Shown here: in pieces, positions 43,490 to 52,996 of the stretch
How positions within the stretch are numbered: the first letter of the stretch is position 1
Layout: every line of letters starts with the position of its first letter
NCBI RefSeq assembly: GCF_020687745.1
Contig: NZ_JAJEWK010000005.1
Coordinates: forward strand, 62,001-126,000
From: Chryseobacterium sp. MFBS3-17
GTDB lineage: Bacteria; Bacteroidota; Bacteroidia; Flavobacteriales; Weeksellaceae
Reading direction: 5' to 3'
DNA: 64,000 nt
Notes under the pieces: model-generated
Told to the model about the DNA's origin: nothing
Databases searched by the model: none
The model's input: the letters and a program-made list of their open reading frames with translations, nothing else
Made by a program: the position numbers and the translations under genes

Positions 43490-44251
43490 TTAAATATTAA
43501 AATAGTTACAGATCTTACAACCTCCGCGGTCGATGACTTCAAAATCCAGCCCGAATATGCATTTCAGATTATCTGCAGTAATTACATCACCGGTAGCACC
43601 CTGCCGGATAATTTTTCCGTCTTTCAGCGCAATAATGTGGTCCGAATAGCAGGAAGCAAAATTGATTTCATGAATGACAATGATGATGGTTTTGTTTTTT
43701 TCTTCTGCCAGTCTTTTCAGGGTTTTCATAACCTGTACGGCAAGTTTCATATCCAGATTATTCAACGGTTCATCCAGCAGAATATAATCGGTATCCTGTG
43801 CAATAACCATGGCCAGAAAAGCCCGCTGTCTTAGTCCGCCGCTCAGTTCATCCAGATAGTTGTTGCGATACTCTGCCAGCATGCAGAACTCCAGTGCTTC
43901 TTCTATTTTCTCTTTGTCGGTGGCGTTCAGTTTACCCTGAGAATGCGGAAATCTGCCAAAGGCTACCAGTTCTTCCACTGTGAGTTTTAGTTCCAGGTGA
44001 TTGGTCTGCTTCAGGATGGAAATTCGTTTGGCAAATTCCTTGTTTTTAATGCTCAGCACATCCTGCCCATCCAGCAATACCTTTCCCTGGTCTTGCTCTA
44101 TCAGCCGGCTTACAATAGAAAGCAATGTGCTTTTTCCGGCACCGTTCGGTCCGATAAGTGAGGTGATTTTTCCGGAAGGAAATGCAAGTCCTACATCATT
44201 CAGAACGTTTTTCTTACCGAAACTTTTATGTATTTGTTCAATGGAAATCAT
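43490..44251 (-). CDS. Iron-siderophore ABC transporter ATPase (YclP/FatE-like)
   Basis: 253 residues: Walker A GPNGAGKSTLLSIV, signature ELSGGLRQRAFLAMV, Walker B YILLDEPLNNLD and switch VIHEINFASCYSDHI. It powers the two FecCD-type permeases upstream, with which it overlaps by four bases. Confidence 0.95.
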   Translation of the reverse strand: MISIEQIHKSFGKKNVLNDVGLAFPSGKITSLIGPNGAGKSTLLSIVSRLIEQDQGKVLLDGQDVLSIKNKEFAKRISILKQTNHLELKLTVEELVAFGRFPHSQGKLNATDKEKIEEALEFCMLAEYRNNYLDELSGGLRQRAFLAMVIAQDTDYILLDEPLNNLDMKLAVQVMKTLKRLAEEKNKTIIIVIHEINFASCYSDHIIALKDGKIIRQGATGDVITADNLKCIFGLDFEVIDRGGCKICNYFNI

Positions 44252-45207
44252 TTTTTCTGCGTAGATTTTAGGATAATATAAATAAAATAGACACCGCCCA
44301 CGAAGTTAATGATGATACTGGTCGTTGTAGAGAAATTAAAGTAATACTCTGTAAGTGACTGTCCCACAATCAGGAATACACAGGCAATCATGCTGCAGAT
44401 CCAGACCATATGCCGGTGTTTTGAGGTGGTAAAAAGTTCATAACATAGATTGGTCACCATAATTCCCAGAAAGGCAATAGGCCCTACCAATGCAGTAGAA
44501 ACCGAGACCAGGAGGGAAATAATAACCATGAAAATCCGGATGAGTTTATGGTAATTGAGCCCCAGATTAATGGCCTGCTCCCGCCCGAGGGCAATGACAT
44601 CCAGGTACTTCAGATAAAACTGTGCGAAAATAATGGTTACTGCCAATATAACGGCTGCCATTGTAAACAAATCGGTATTCATCTTGTTAAAGGAAACAAA
44701 CAGAAAACTTTCAATGACCGAAAACTCGTTGGGGTCTATAATGATCTGGATAAACTGGCTGAGGGTAGAAAAAAGAGTTCCCAGCACCAGTCCTACAAGC
44801 AACAGGTGATAGATGTTGTGCTTGCTTTTTTTAAAAAGAAGAAAGTACAGAAAAAACGAAAACACCATCATCAGAAATACCGCCACAATAAAATTATCAT
44901 TCTGGCCAAGCACTTTGAAGGTTTTGTCGCCGTAGTAAAAAACAATAAGCGTCTGAAAGAGTATGAAAACCGATTCATATCCCATAATGGACGGAGTCAG
45001 AATTTTGTTGTTGGTAATGGTCTGGAAAATCAGTGCAGAATATCCTACCGCAATGCCCACCAGAATAATAGTTCCCAGTTTCAGAAAACGGCGGGGCAAC
45101 GCATAGTCAATATTGACATTACCCAGATTCCAGGTCAGGAAAAATGCAGCAGCGGCCAGCATACACACTCCCAGATAAATGATTTTATTTCTCAGTACCT
45201 TATTCAT
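44248..45207 (-). CDS. Iron-siderophore ABC permease, second subunit (YclO-like)
   Basis: 319 residues and about nine transmembrane helices of the FecCD family. The GREQAINLGLNYHKLIRIFMVIISLL coupling loop and GPIAFLGIMVTNLCY are diagnostic. It overlaps both neighbours by four bases. It forms a heterodimeric channel with the YclN-like subunit. Confidence 0.93.
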   Translation of the reverse strand: MNKVLRNKIIYLGVCMLAAAAFFLTWNLGNVNIDYALPRRFLKLGTIILVGIAVGYSALIFQTITNNKILTPSIMGYESVFILFQTLIVFYYGDKTFKVLGQNDNFIVAVFLMMVFSFFLYFLLFKKSKHNIYHLLLVGLVLGTLFSTLSQFIQIIIDPNEFSVIESFLFVSFNKMNTDLFTMAAVILAVTIIFAQFYLKYLDVIALGREQAINLGLNYHKLIRIFMVIISLLVSVSTALVGPIAFLGIMVTNLCYELFTTSKHRHMVWICSMIACVFLIVGQSLTEYYFNFSTTTSIIINFVGGVYFIYIILKSTQKK

Positions 45208-46148
45208 CTGGACCGCTTTAAAATAAGGATTAAGAAAAATATACCACCGATGACTCCAATGGTAAGGCCAATGGGGATTTCATACGGATAAATAATAATT
45301 CTGCCGATGATGTCACAAATCAGTAAAAATATAGCACCGTACAATGCTGTATATGGCAGTGTCTTTTTTAGTTGATCACCATGAATCATGCTCACGAGGT
45401 TCGGAATAATGAGTCCGAGAAACGGAACCGCACCCACGGTGACTACCGAAACGCTCACGGTGAGCGCTACACAGAACAGCCCGATCATGACAATCTGATG
45501 ATAACTGAGGCCCAGATTTTTGGAGAAATTTTCGCCCATGCCCACCACTACAAACTCATTGGCATATACATAGCTTAGAATAACCGCCGGCAATATAAAA
45601 TATACGGATTCATAATTGCCCTGCAGCACGGCAGAGAAATCTCCCATGAGCCAACCCTGCATATTCTGTACAATATTATTTTTGTAGGCGTAAAAGGTGG
45701 CCACAGCATTGAGGATATTACCAAACATCATTCCGATAAGCGGAATAAATATAACATTGCGGAACCGGATACGGCGCACCATCACAATAAAAAAAACGGT
45801 CGTCACAAGGGTAATCACAAGGGCGATGAATGATTTCTGAAGGGTGGTCGCCAGCGGAAAATTAATCAGGGCTACCAGGATTCCCAATTTAGCAGCATCC
45901 AGGGTTCCGGCCGTAGAGGGCGACACAAATTTGTTCTGAGAAATCTGCTGCATAATGAAGCCTGCAATACTCATCCCCATTCCCACCATAATCAGTGAAA
46001 CAGTTCTCGGAATCCTGCTGATGCCCAATGTCATGCGCTGGTCATCTGTAAGGTTCAGAAAATCTGAAAATGAAATATCCTGCACCCCTACAAAGAGGGA
46101 TACTACAGCACAAAACAGCATCAGAACAGTCAGCAGTATATATTTCAC
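45204..46148 (-). CDS. Iron-siderophore ABC permease, first subunit (YclN-like)
   Basis: 314 residues, FecCD family, with RIPRTVSLIMVGMGMSIAGFIMQQISQNKFVSPSTAGTLDAAKLG at the N-terminal side and VGAVPFLGLIIPNLVS later. It is the first gene of a five-gene operon in the order permease, permease, ATPase, binding protein, SIP reductase (the yclNOPQ order plus reductase). A two-box promoter and a palindromic operator lie just before its start codon. Confidence 0.93.
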   Translation of the reverse strand: MKYILLTVLMLFCAVVSLFVGVQDISFSDFLNLTDDQRMTLGISRIPRTVSLIMVGMGMSIAGFIMQQISQNKFVSPSTAGTLDAAKLGILVALINFPLATTLQKSFIALVITLVTTVFFIVMVRRIRFRNVIFIPLIGMMFGNILNAVATFYAYKNNIVQNMQGWLMGDFSAVLQGNYESVYFILPAVILSYVYANEFVVVGMGENFSKNLGLSYHQIVMIGLFCVALTVSVSVVTVGAVPFLGLIIPNLVSMIHGDQLKKTLPYTALYGAIFLLICDIIGRIIIYPYEIPIGLTIGVIGGIFFLILILKRSR

Positions 46149-46163
46149 TATTTAGACTAAATA
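46149..46163. promoter_or_regulatory. Perfect 7-1-7 palindrome, probable iron-responsive operator
   Basis: TATTTAG-A-CTAAATA. It directly abuts the start codon of the first permease gene (46146-46148) and fills the predicted 5' leader from the transcription start. A repressor bound here would block initiation. It resembles DtxR/Fur-type half-sites (TTAG...CTAA) in general form. Confidence 0.65.
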
Positions 46164-46167
46164 AAAA

Positions 46168-46198
46168 CAAAGGTACGGCAAATAATCTGACTGCTCAA
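46168..46198 (-). promoter_or_regulatory. Promoter of the siderophore uptake operon
   Basis: On the minus strand a TTG -33 core (46196-46198), 20 bp, then TACCTTTG (46168-46175). Transcription start expected near 46164. Confidence 0.7.
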
Positions 46199-46309
46199 TT
46201 AAGATGAAATTTATCATAGTTATACTCTATCATGAAAAATTCGCTGAGCAGTGTGTTCATCAGGGTTTAGCCGAAAAGTTAATTTTCCGTTAATATTAAA
46301 TCTGAACTG

Positions 46310-46342
46310 AACCAAAATAAAAATCCCGGCAAAAACCGGGAT
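46310..46342 (-). terminator. Terminator after cphA
   Basis: ATCCCGG (46323-46329) pairs with CCGGGAT (46336-46342) around CAAAAA. On the minus strand TTTTTATTTT follows. Confidence 0.82.
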
Positions 46343-46365
46343 CTCACATTATATATACGTGGAAA

Positions 46366-48996
46366 CTACATTTGCATGCCTTCTTCCAGAATTTCTTTAT
46401 GCTGATATTCCTGTACCAATTCGATTGCATTGGAAATAACATCACTCAGGGCAGTGATGAAGGTTCCTTCCTCGGCAAGGCTCATGGCGTGTTTCAAGGC
46501 TTCTGTTTCTTTCGGAATGATTTCAAAACTCGGATTTTTATCGGAATCGTGAATCCCCGATATCACCAGACCATTAATTTCCTCCTCGGTTCTGCCACGC
46601 AGGTGTTTTTCATTGCGGATGATGATGTGGTCAAACATCCGGCCGGCAATTTTGCCGCATTCCCTAATGTCTTCATCCCGCCGGTCTCCTACGCCGGAGA
46701 TAATTCCAATTTTTTTCGGACTGTCCACATTGGCCAGGAAATCTTCTATGGCCTCATAACCTGCAGCATTATGCGCAAAGTCAATCATCACCTTGAAGTT
46801 TTTGAAATTGAAAATATTCAGTCGGCCAGGCGTCAGTTGTGCACTCGGAATAAACGTCCGAAGAGAGTTGGCAATATCTTCTATGGCAAAACCATACAGA
46901 TAGGTGGCCAGACTGGCGGCCAGCACATTGGATATCATGAATCTGGCCTTACCTTCCATGGTAATCGGGATATTGTTCACCTTAGCGATACGGATTTTCC
47001 AGTCCCCTTTTTTGATGGTGATGAAACCTTCCTCGTACACACAGGTGGTTTTCCCTTCCTTTGCAAATTTCCGGATGTGCGGATTTTGCTCGTCCATACT
47101 GAAGATGGCCACTTTAGGATCCAGCGTATTCAGAATTTTCATTGAATATTCATCATCGGCATTCAGCACACACCAGCCGTCCTGCTTTACACTGTCCAAC
47201 ACCACCCTTTTTACACGGGTCAGGTCTTTCAGGTTATGAATATCATTCAGACCCAGATGGTCTTCTTTAATGTTGGTCAGCACACCGATATCACATTGTC
47301 CATATCCCAGTCCGGCTCTCAAAATTCCGCCTCGGGCGGTCTCCAGCACAGCAAATTCTACGGTAGGATCTTTTAAAATAAACTCAGCAGAGAGTGGACC
47401 GGTGGTATCTCCTTTGGTAAGCATGGTATTTTGAATATAGATCCCGTCTGATGTGGTAAAGCCCACACGATAACCGTTGTTTTTCACAATGTGGGAAATG
47501 AGTCTGGTGGTGGTGGTTTTTCCATTGGTGCCGGTCACAGCAATAATGGGGATGGTGAAGGGTTTTCCGTGAGGATAGAGCATATCTACCACCGGTGCGG
47601 CCACATTTCTGGGCAGTCCTTCACTCGGCGCCAGGTGCATTCTGAATCCGGGAGCCGCATTGACTTCCAGAATGGCGCCACCGCTTTCCTTCAGGGGCTG
47701 GGTCAAGTTTTCAGCCATAATATCGATGCCGCACACATCCAGTCCTATAATTTTAGAAATCCTTTCACACATGGTCACGTTCTCCGGATGTACCATATCG
47801 GTTACATCAATAGAAGTGCCGCCCGTAGAAAGATTGGCGGTAGATTTCAGATACACCACTTCTCCCTTTTGTGGAATGGTATCCAGGGTGTAGCCCAGTT
47901 TCTTCAGCAGTTCGGAGGTATCTTTATCCACCAGAATTTCCGTCAGTACATTTTCATGACCATAGCCTCTTCGCGGATCTTCATTTTCTCTGGCAATGAG
48001 TTGTTCAATGTTCATTTCCCCATCTCCTACAACATGGGCAGGCACACGGCGGGCTGCCGCTACCATCTTATGGTTAATGACTAAAATCCGGAAATCAAAA
48101 CCTGTAATGTATTTTTCCACAATGACTTTATGGGATACTTTCTGCGCATGTTCCAGGCCTTCCACTGCTGTGTCCCAGTCCCGTACATTAATGGACTGAC
48201 CCCGGCCGTGATTTCCGCTCAGTGGTTTCAGAACAACAGGGAAGCCAATGCGGTCTATAATGCGTCGCAGATCTGTCTGATCTACCGCAATATCACCGGA
48301 GGGCACGGGAATGGCAGAATCTTCCAGCATTTTTTTGGTTATTTCCTTGTTACAGGCGATATCTACTGCAATAGAACTTGTTTTTCCGGTTATGGTAGCC
48401 TGAAATCTGTGCTGATTTACGCCATAGCCTAACTGCACCAGTGAATTTTTGCCAAGGCGTATCCATGGAATTTTTCTCGAGACCGCCTCTTCCACAATGC
48501 TGCCGGTAGAAGGTCCTAGTCTTACTTTCTCTCGTATTTCCTTCAGAGACTGAATACAGGCTTCCAGATCATAGGGTTTTTCTTCTATAAGAGCTTCCGC
48601 AATCTTTACCGCTTCTTCTGCCGCAAATACCCCTGCACTTTCTTCAATATAGCTGAACACCACATTATACACACCAGGCGTTTTGGTCTCCCGGGTACGT
48701 CCGAAACCGGTGTCCATACCGGCAAGTGTTTGTATTTCCAGTGCAATGTGTTCGATGACGTGCCCCATCCATGTGCCATGCTCCAACCTCTCAAAAAAGC
48801 CTCCTTCGTGACCTTCAGAGCAACGGTGTGAGTACAGTGAAGGCATCAGCCTTTCAATACGTTCCCGAAATCCCGGAATTTTATTGGTAGGATATTCCTC
48901 CAATTCTTCCAGATTCAAGCGCATCTGAATTAACTTTTTACGGCGAATGCTCCAGATATTGGGTCCGCGTAAAGCCTGTAATTTTTCTATTTTCAT
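46366..48996 (-). CDS. cphA: Cyanophycin synthetase
   Basis: 876 residues, the usual CphA1 length. The N-terminal domain carries HGTWMGHVIEHIALEIQ (residues 73-89). The ATP-grasp domain (about 210-480) has VVLKPLSGNHGRGQSINV and the Mg-site ILEVNAAPGFRMH. The Mur-ligase-like domain begins with the P-loop GTNGKTTTTRLI (489-500) and includes TARGGILRAGLGY. The enzyme builds multi-L-arginyl-poly-L-aspartate by adding Asp at the ATP-grasp site and Arg at the Mur-like site. It diverges from cyanophycinase cphB, confirming a storage-polymer locus. The leader is about 40 bases. Confidence 0.96.
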   Translation of the reverse strand: MKIEKLQALRGPNIWSIRRKKLIQMRLNLEELEEYPTNKIPGFRERIERLMPSLYSHRCSEGHEGGFFERLEHGTWMGHVIEHIALEIQTLAGMDTGFGRTRETKTPGVYNVVFSYIEESAGVFAAEEAVKIAEALIEEKPYDLEACIQSLKEIREKVRLGPSTGSIVEEAVSRKIPWIRLGKNSLVQLGYGVNQHRFQATITGKTSSIAVDIACNKEITKKMLEDSAIPVPSGDIAVDQTDLRRIIDRIGFPVVLKPLSGNHGRGQSINVRDWDTAVEGLEHAQKVSHKVIVEKYITGFDFRILVINHKMVAAARRVPAHVVGDGEMNIEQLIARENEDPRRGYGHENVLTEILVDKDTSELLKKLGYTLDTIPQKGEVVYLKSTANLSTGGTSIDVTDMVHPENVTMCERISKIIGLDVCGIDIMAENLTQPLKESGGAILEVNAAPGFRMHLAPSEGLPRNVAAPVVDMLYPHGKPFTIPIIAVTGTNGKTTTTRLISHIVKNNGYRVGFTTSDGIYIQNTMLTKGDTTGPLSAEFILKDPTVEFAVLETARGGILRAGLGYGQCDIGVLTNIKEDHLGLNDIHNLKDLTRVKRVVLDSVKQDGWCVLNADDEYSMKILNTLDPKVAIFSMDEQNPHIRKFAKEGKTTCVYEEGFITIKKGDWKIRIAKVNNIPITMEGKARFMISNVLAASLATYLYGFAIEDIANSLRTFIPSAQLTPGRLNIFNFKNFKVMIDFAHNAAGYEAIEDFLANVDSPKKIGIISGVGDRRDEDIRECGKIAGRMFDHIIIRNEKHLRGRTEEEINGLVISGIHDSDKNPSFEIIPKETEALKHAMSLAEEGTFITALSDVISNAIELVQEYQHKEILEEGMQM

Positions 48997-49233
48997 ATTC
49001 CGAAATGTATCTTTTTGATTATCTGTTTTTGTACTTCTTTATCCAAAGATAAATGAAATCCTTTAAAATAAAACAGTTCACTTGTGTTTTTTTCATCAAT
49101 CAGGGATTTAGAAGGAGCTTTTCGTCAATCCGCTTTATTTAAACTGTCAGAAAACCGGAATATTCATACAAAATATTCATAAAAACGAGCCCAAAAGGCA
49201 CTTCGGTAAAATATTTTTTTAAATTTGCATGGT
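48997..49233. promoter_or_regulatory. Divergent control region between cphA and cphB
   Basis: 237 bases with outward-facing -7 boxes: TATCTTTG on the minus strand (49044-49051) for cphA and TAAATTTG on the plus strand (49220-49227) for cphB. The cphB box ends six bases before its ATG, so that message is leaderless or nearly so. Neither has a clean TTTG at -33, and I see no obvious operator palindrome. Confidence 0.65.
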
Positions 49234-50133
49234 ATGAGACCAGTAGGAAAATTAATGATTATTGGTGGTGCTGTGAATAAAGGGAGCTTCTCTGAGACAG
49301 ATTACGACCAAAATATAGAGAAAAATCTGAACTTTTTTGAGCGCGGAATTTTACGCAAAATCATCACGGAGAGTAAACATAAAGAAGACTCGGTAATAGA
49401 AGTCATCACCACGGCATCCCAGATTCCTCAGATTGTTGGCCCGGAGTATAAACGGGCTTTTGAATTTCTGGGCGCAAAAAATGTCAATATATTAGATATC
49501 CAGAACCGGGAGCAGGCCAATTCTGACGCCATGGTGGCCCGGGCTCATAGCGCAGATGTGGTCATGTTCACCGGCGGAGACCAGTTGCGCCTCACCTCTA
49601 TTCTGGGTGGCACACGTTTTCACGATACCATACTTCTGAAATATCAGGAAACAGACTTTGTTTATTCCGGGACTTCTGCCGGGGCAGCGGCGGCTTCAGA
49701 AAACATGATTTATCAGGGATCCAGCAGTGAAGCTTTGCTGAAAGGCGAAATCAAAACCACACAAGGTCTTGGATTTATAGATAATGTGATTGTAGACACT
49801 CATTTCGTGCAGCGGGGCCGCATTGGACGTCTGTTTCAGGCCGTGGTAAACAATCCGCGGACCCTGGGCATCGGGCTGGGTGAAGACACCGGACTTTATA
49901 TTCACGGAGACGAGATGACCGCCGTGGGTTCCGGACTGGTGATTCTGGTAGACGGACGCTTTATCAAAGATACCAACCTGACCAATATTCATCTGGGAGA
50001 ACCCATTTCAATTGACAACCTTACGGTACATGTAATGTCTGTTAATGATTGTTTTAATTTGAAAACAAAGGAACTTACCATAGAAAATTCTCAGTACAGT
50101 CCTGTACCATCGGTACCTGATGTAAAAAATTAA
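49234..50133 (+). CDS. cphB: Cyanophycinase
   Basis: 299 residues from the ATG at 49234 (a TTG at 49225 lies inside the -7 box and is rejected). Peptidase family S51: GKLMIIGGAVNKG at the start, VMFTGGDQLRLTSILGGT, the nucleophile motif SGTSAGAAAAS and VDTHFVQRGRIGRL. It cleaves cyanophycin into beta-aspartyl-arginine dipeptides. No signal peptide, so it acts on the intracellular granule. It is followed 28 bases later by the isoaspartyl peptidase that finishes the job. Confidence 0.95.
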   Translation: MRPVGKLMIIGGAVNKGSFSETDYDQNIEKNLNFFERGILRKIITESKHKEDSVIEVITTASQIPQIVGPEYKRAFEFLGAKNVNILDIQNREQANSDAMVARAHSADVVMFTGGDQLRLTSILGGTRFHDTILLKYQETDFVYSGTSAGAAAASENMIYQGSSSEALLKGEIKTTQGLGFIDNVIVDTHFVQRGRIGRLFQAVVNNPRTLGIGLGEDTGLYIHGDEMTAVGSGLVILVDGRFIKDTNLTNIHLGEPISIDNLTVHVMSVNDCFNLKTKELTIENSQYSPVPSVPDVKN

Positions 50134-50161
50134 CCGGTACCTCTGTTCAAAATATTTTTGT

Positions 50162-51004
50162 ATGAAAATCATCATTCACGGCGGTTTTTTTTCCGAAAGC
50201 AGCCAGTCTCACGAGACCAAAACCGCAAAGCAAAATGCTTTGCAGGTCATTGCCCTCAAATCCTTTGAATATCTGAAAAATCATACCGCTGCAGAAACCG
50301 TTGTCTTTGCAGTTTCACTGTTGGAAGACGACCCGCTGTTTAATGCCGGCACCGGATCGCAGATTCAGAGCGACGGAAAAATCCGGATGAGTGCTGCGCT
50401 GATGGATGGTACCACTCAGAAATTCAGTGGTGTGATCAATATTCAGGATGTGCAGAACCCTATACAGATTGCTCAGGTACTGATGAAAGAAGAAGACCGT
50501 GTATTGGGAGATGAAGGGGCAAAAATTTATGCGCAGGAACATGGTTTTGAGAACTACTCACCGGAAATTGAACAGCGGCGTACAGAATATCTGGAGAAAC
50601 TGAACAACGGTGGCAAAGGAACCGTGGGTTGTGTGGCTCTGGACGCTGCAGGGAATCTGGCCGCAGCAACTTCTACCGGAGGAAAAGGTTTTGAAATAGT
50701 AGGCAGAATTTCTGATTCTGCCACAGTAGCCGGAAATTATGCCAATGCAGATTGTGCCGTTAGCTGTACAGGTGTGGGCGAAGATATTGTAAGCAATGCT
50801 ACGGCCACAAAAATTGTGACAAGGGTGACAGACGGTATGTCACTGGCGCATGCTTTCGACAGGACTTTTGCCGAATTGGCAGAATTTGACGGATTTGCCG
50901 GCGCCATAGCAATTGACAAAGAAGGAAATATATTTTACCGCGACAGCCATCCGAAGATGGTTTTTGCTGCCTATGATGGTTCTAAAATGGAGGTATTCCG
51001 GTAA
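50162..51004 (+). CDS. iaaA: Isoaspartyl peptidase/L-asparaginase (Ntn-hydrolase)
   Basis: 280 residues of the plant-type asparaginase family. NAGTGSQIQ (residues 61-69) and the autocleavage site before Thr 154 in GGKGTVGCVALD are present, followed by ATSTGGKGF and the GVGEDIV segment. The mature enzyme splits beta-aspartyl dipeptides. Placed directly after cphB, it would convert beta-Asp-Arg to aspartate and arginine. It has no signal peptide, unlike periplasmic members. Confidence 0.93.
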   Translation: MKIIIHGGFFSESSQSHETKTAKQNALQVIALKSFEYLKNHTAAETVVFAVSLLEDDPLFNAGTGSQIQSDGKIRMSAALMDGTTQKFSGVINIQDVQNPIQIAQVLMKEEDRVLGDEGAKIYAQEHGFENYSPEIEQRRTEYLEKLNNGGKGTVGCVALDAAGNLAAATSTGGKGFEIVGRISDSATVAGNYANADCAVSCTGVGEDIVSNATATKIVTRVTDGMSLAHAFDRTFAELAEFDGFAGAIAIDKEGNIFYRDSHPKMVFAAYDGSKMEVFR

Positions 51005-51129
51005 GCACCGTTCCGCATCACCCTTATATTCTGAAAGTTTTTAACATAATTTTACAAGGTGACAGCAGTTTTTTGGCATAGATTTTACAGTGAATTGGGT
51101 AATCAATTAATCACTAAATATTTAAAACT

Positions 51130-51384
51130 ATGAGCACTAAAAGAAATGGATTACTGGCACTGTTGGGGCTTGGCGCACTGGCTTTCTGGAAATACAAAAA
51201 ATCTACTCCCGAAGAAAAACAAGCCATTAAGGATAAACTTAATACAGCAAAAGATAATCTGGAAAAACTGGGTACTGACCTGAAAAACAAAGCCAACGAT
51301 GTGGCTTCCCAGGTGCAGAACAAAGCTTCAGAATTCGCCAATAAAGCAGAAAATACTGCCGAAGACGTGAAAAACAATCCGTAG
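51130..51384 (+). CDS. Second small YtxH-like membrane-helix protein
   Basis: 84 residues: a short hydrophobic N-terminal helix (GLLALLGLGALAFWKYKK), the KSTPEEKQAIKDKL segment and an amphipathic Lys/Asn/Ala helix. It has the same plan as the YtxH gene at 27469 but is shorter. It is probably a membrane-tethered stress protein. Single gene with a terminator. Confidence 0.72.
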   Translation: MSTKRNGLLALLGLGALAFWKYKKSTPEEKQAIKDKLNTAKDNLEKLGTDLKNKANDVASQVQNKASEFANKAENTAEDVKNNP

Positions 51385-51405
51385 TCTTTCCAGGCAAAAG
51401 ATAAC

Positions 51406-51435
51406 AACCGTTTCTGAAAGGAAGCGGTTTTTTTG
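51406..51435 (+). terminator. Terminator after the small YtxH-like gene
   Basis: AACCGTTTC (51406-51414) pairs with GAAGCGGTT (51421-51429), one G-T pair, followed by a run of T. Confidence 0.8.
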
Positions 51436-51548
51436 TGGCCAATATGTACATCTATAAAAAATAATGAGTGGATATCAAGATTTCTACCGAACAACAGGGC
51501 AAATATTTCCTATTGCAAGTGGCCTTGGTAAACATTACCCCTATAGAT

Positions 51549-52907
51549 TCAGAGATTAATGCTTAGAAAAGTTTGAAGATCTATGGTTTGTTGCTCACCA
51601 TCTTTCAGGTTTTTCAATGTTATTTTCTCTTGGGTAATTTCTTGTTCACCATAAAAAATCAAATTCGGAATCCCTTTTTTTTCTGCATAACTAAACTGTT
51701 TTTTCAATTTAGCATTTTCCGGATATAACTCTGCCGGGATGCCTTTGTCCCGCAACCGGGCAATGACTTTCAGGGCTTCCAGCGCTTCACGTTCACCATA
51801 ATTGGCAAAGAGAAACTGTACCGCATGCTGCGGCTGGTCTGCAAAAAGTCCCAGTTCTTCCATCACCAGATAAATCCGGTCCAGCCCGAATGAAATCCCG
51901 ATGCCGGGAACATCTTTTACGCCGAAAACCTCGGTCAGATTATCGTATCTGCCGCCGCCACCTATGGATCCCATTTCCACGCCATTGGCCTTCACCTCAA
52001 AAATCGCTCCGGTGTAATAATCCAGCCCCCGTGCGAGGGTGATGTCAAATTTCAGTTGCTCTGAAGTGACGCCCATTTCCAGAGCGTTTTTCAGGACAAA
52101 CTCCAGTTCTTCCACCCCCTTCTTACCGGTCTCGTTGCCCACAAATTTTTCTTTCAGGAGCTGTAAATTTTCCAGCGGATCATTGCTCTGGCTGAATAAA
52201 AAATCCAGTTTCAAAATGGATTCACTGCTGATTCCTTTTTGCTGCATTTCCTTTACCACGCCGTCTTTACCTATTTTATCCAGTTTATCCAGGGCTACTG
52301 TAAAATCAATCAGCTGATCTGCAATTCCGGCATACTCTGCCAGTCCCGAGAGGATTTTGCGGTTATTGAGGTGTATGGTTACCGGAACTTTCAGCTCAGA
52401 AAAAGAACGCAAATAAAGCTGCACCAGTTCTACTTCCTGCCAAAGGCTGCGGGAGCCCACCACATCTGCATCACACTGATAAAATTCCCGGAAACGTCCT
52501 TTCTGAGGGCGATCTGCACGCCATACCGGCTGAATCTGATAGCGTTTGTAGGGAAAAACCATCTGTCCGTGATTCATGGATACGAATCTTGCGAAAGGGA
52601 CGGTAAGATCATATCTCAATGCTTTCTCGGTAATCTGGGCAATGAGTTTCTGAGAATTTTTTGCTCTCCAGTCTTCATCATTCGCCTTGGCAGCATAATC
52701 TCCGGAATTAAGGATTTTAAAGATCAGACGGTCTCCCTCTTCACCGTATTTTCCGGTAAGGGTAGAAAGGTTTTCAAAACTCGGTGTTTCGAGCGGTTGA
52801 AATCCGAAGAGTTCAAAATTTTTCTGTAAAATACTGATAATATATCTTCTGTTCACCACTTCACCGGCGCTAAAATCGCGGGTACCTTTTGCTAAGCTTG
52901 GCTTCAT
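51549..52907 (-). CDS. hisS: Histidyl-tRNA synthetase
   Basis: 452 residues. Class II motifs: [11 protein letters not shown] at the start, motif 2 in [29 protein letters not shown], the histidine-specific [14 protein letters not shown], and motif 3 in [14 protein letters not shown]. The anticodon-binding domain covers the C-terminal 100 residues. Its own promoter lies about 50 bases upstream. Confidence 0.97.
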   Translation of the reverse strand: MKPSLAKGTRDFSAGEVVNRRYIISILQKNFELFGFQPLETPSFENLSTLTGKYGEEGDRLIFKILNSGDYAAKANDEDWRAKNSQKLIAQITEKALRYDLTVPFARFVSMNHGQMVFPYKRYQIQPVWRADRPQKGRFREFYQCDADVVGSRSLWQEVELVQLYLRSFSELKVPVTIHLNNRKILSGLAEYAGIADQLIDFTVALDKLDKIGKDGVVKEMQQKGISSESILKLDFLFSQSNDPLENLQLLKEKFVGNETGKKGVEELEFVLKNALEMGVTSEQLKFDITLARGLDYYTGAIFEVKANGVEMGSIGGGGRYDNLTEVFGVKDVPGIGISFGLDRIYLVMEELGLFADQPQHAVQFLFANYGEREALEALKVIARLRDKGIPAELYPENAKLKKQFSYAEKKGIPNLIFYGEQEITQEKITLKNLKDGEQQTIDLQTFLSINL

Positions 52908-52959
52908 TGTATTTATTTTATGGCCTGATAGAAGGCTTCTGAAATTAGTATTGACCCTG

Positions 52960-52967
52960 CAAAAATA
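52960..52967 (-). promoter_or_regulatory. -7 box for hisS
   Basis: TATTTTTG on the minus strand, full match. No obvious -33 TTTG. Confidence 0.5.
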
Positions 52968-52996
52968 CGGAAATAGACGGGAATTATGCTTAAAGT

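Noticed and set aside
51074-51095. Sigma-54-like sequence (TTGGCATAGATTTTACA) before the small YtxH-like gene.
   Set aside because: The -24 GG is present but the -12 GC is replaced by AC, and Bacteroidota use sigma-54 rarely; a chance match is likelier.
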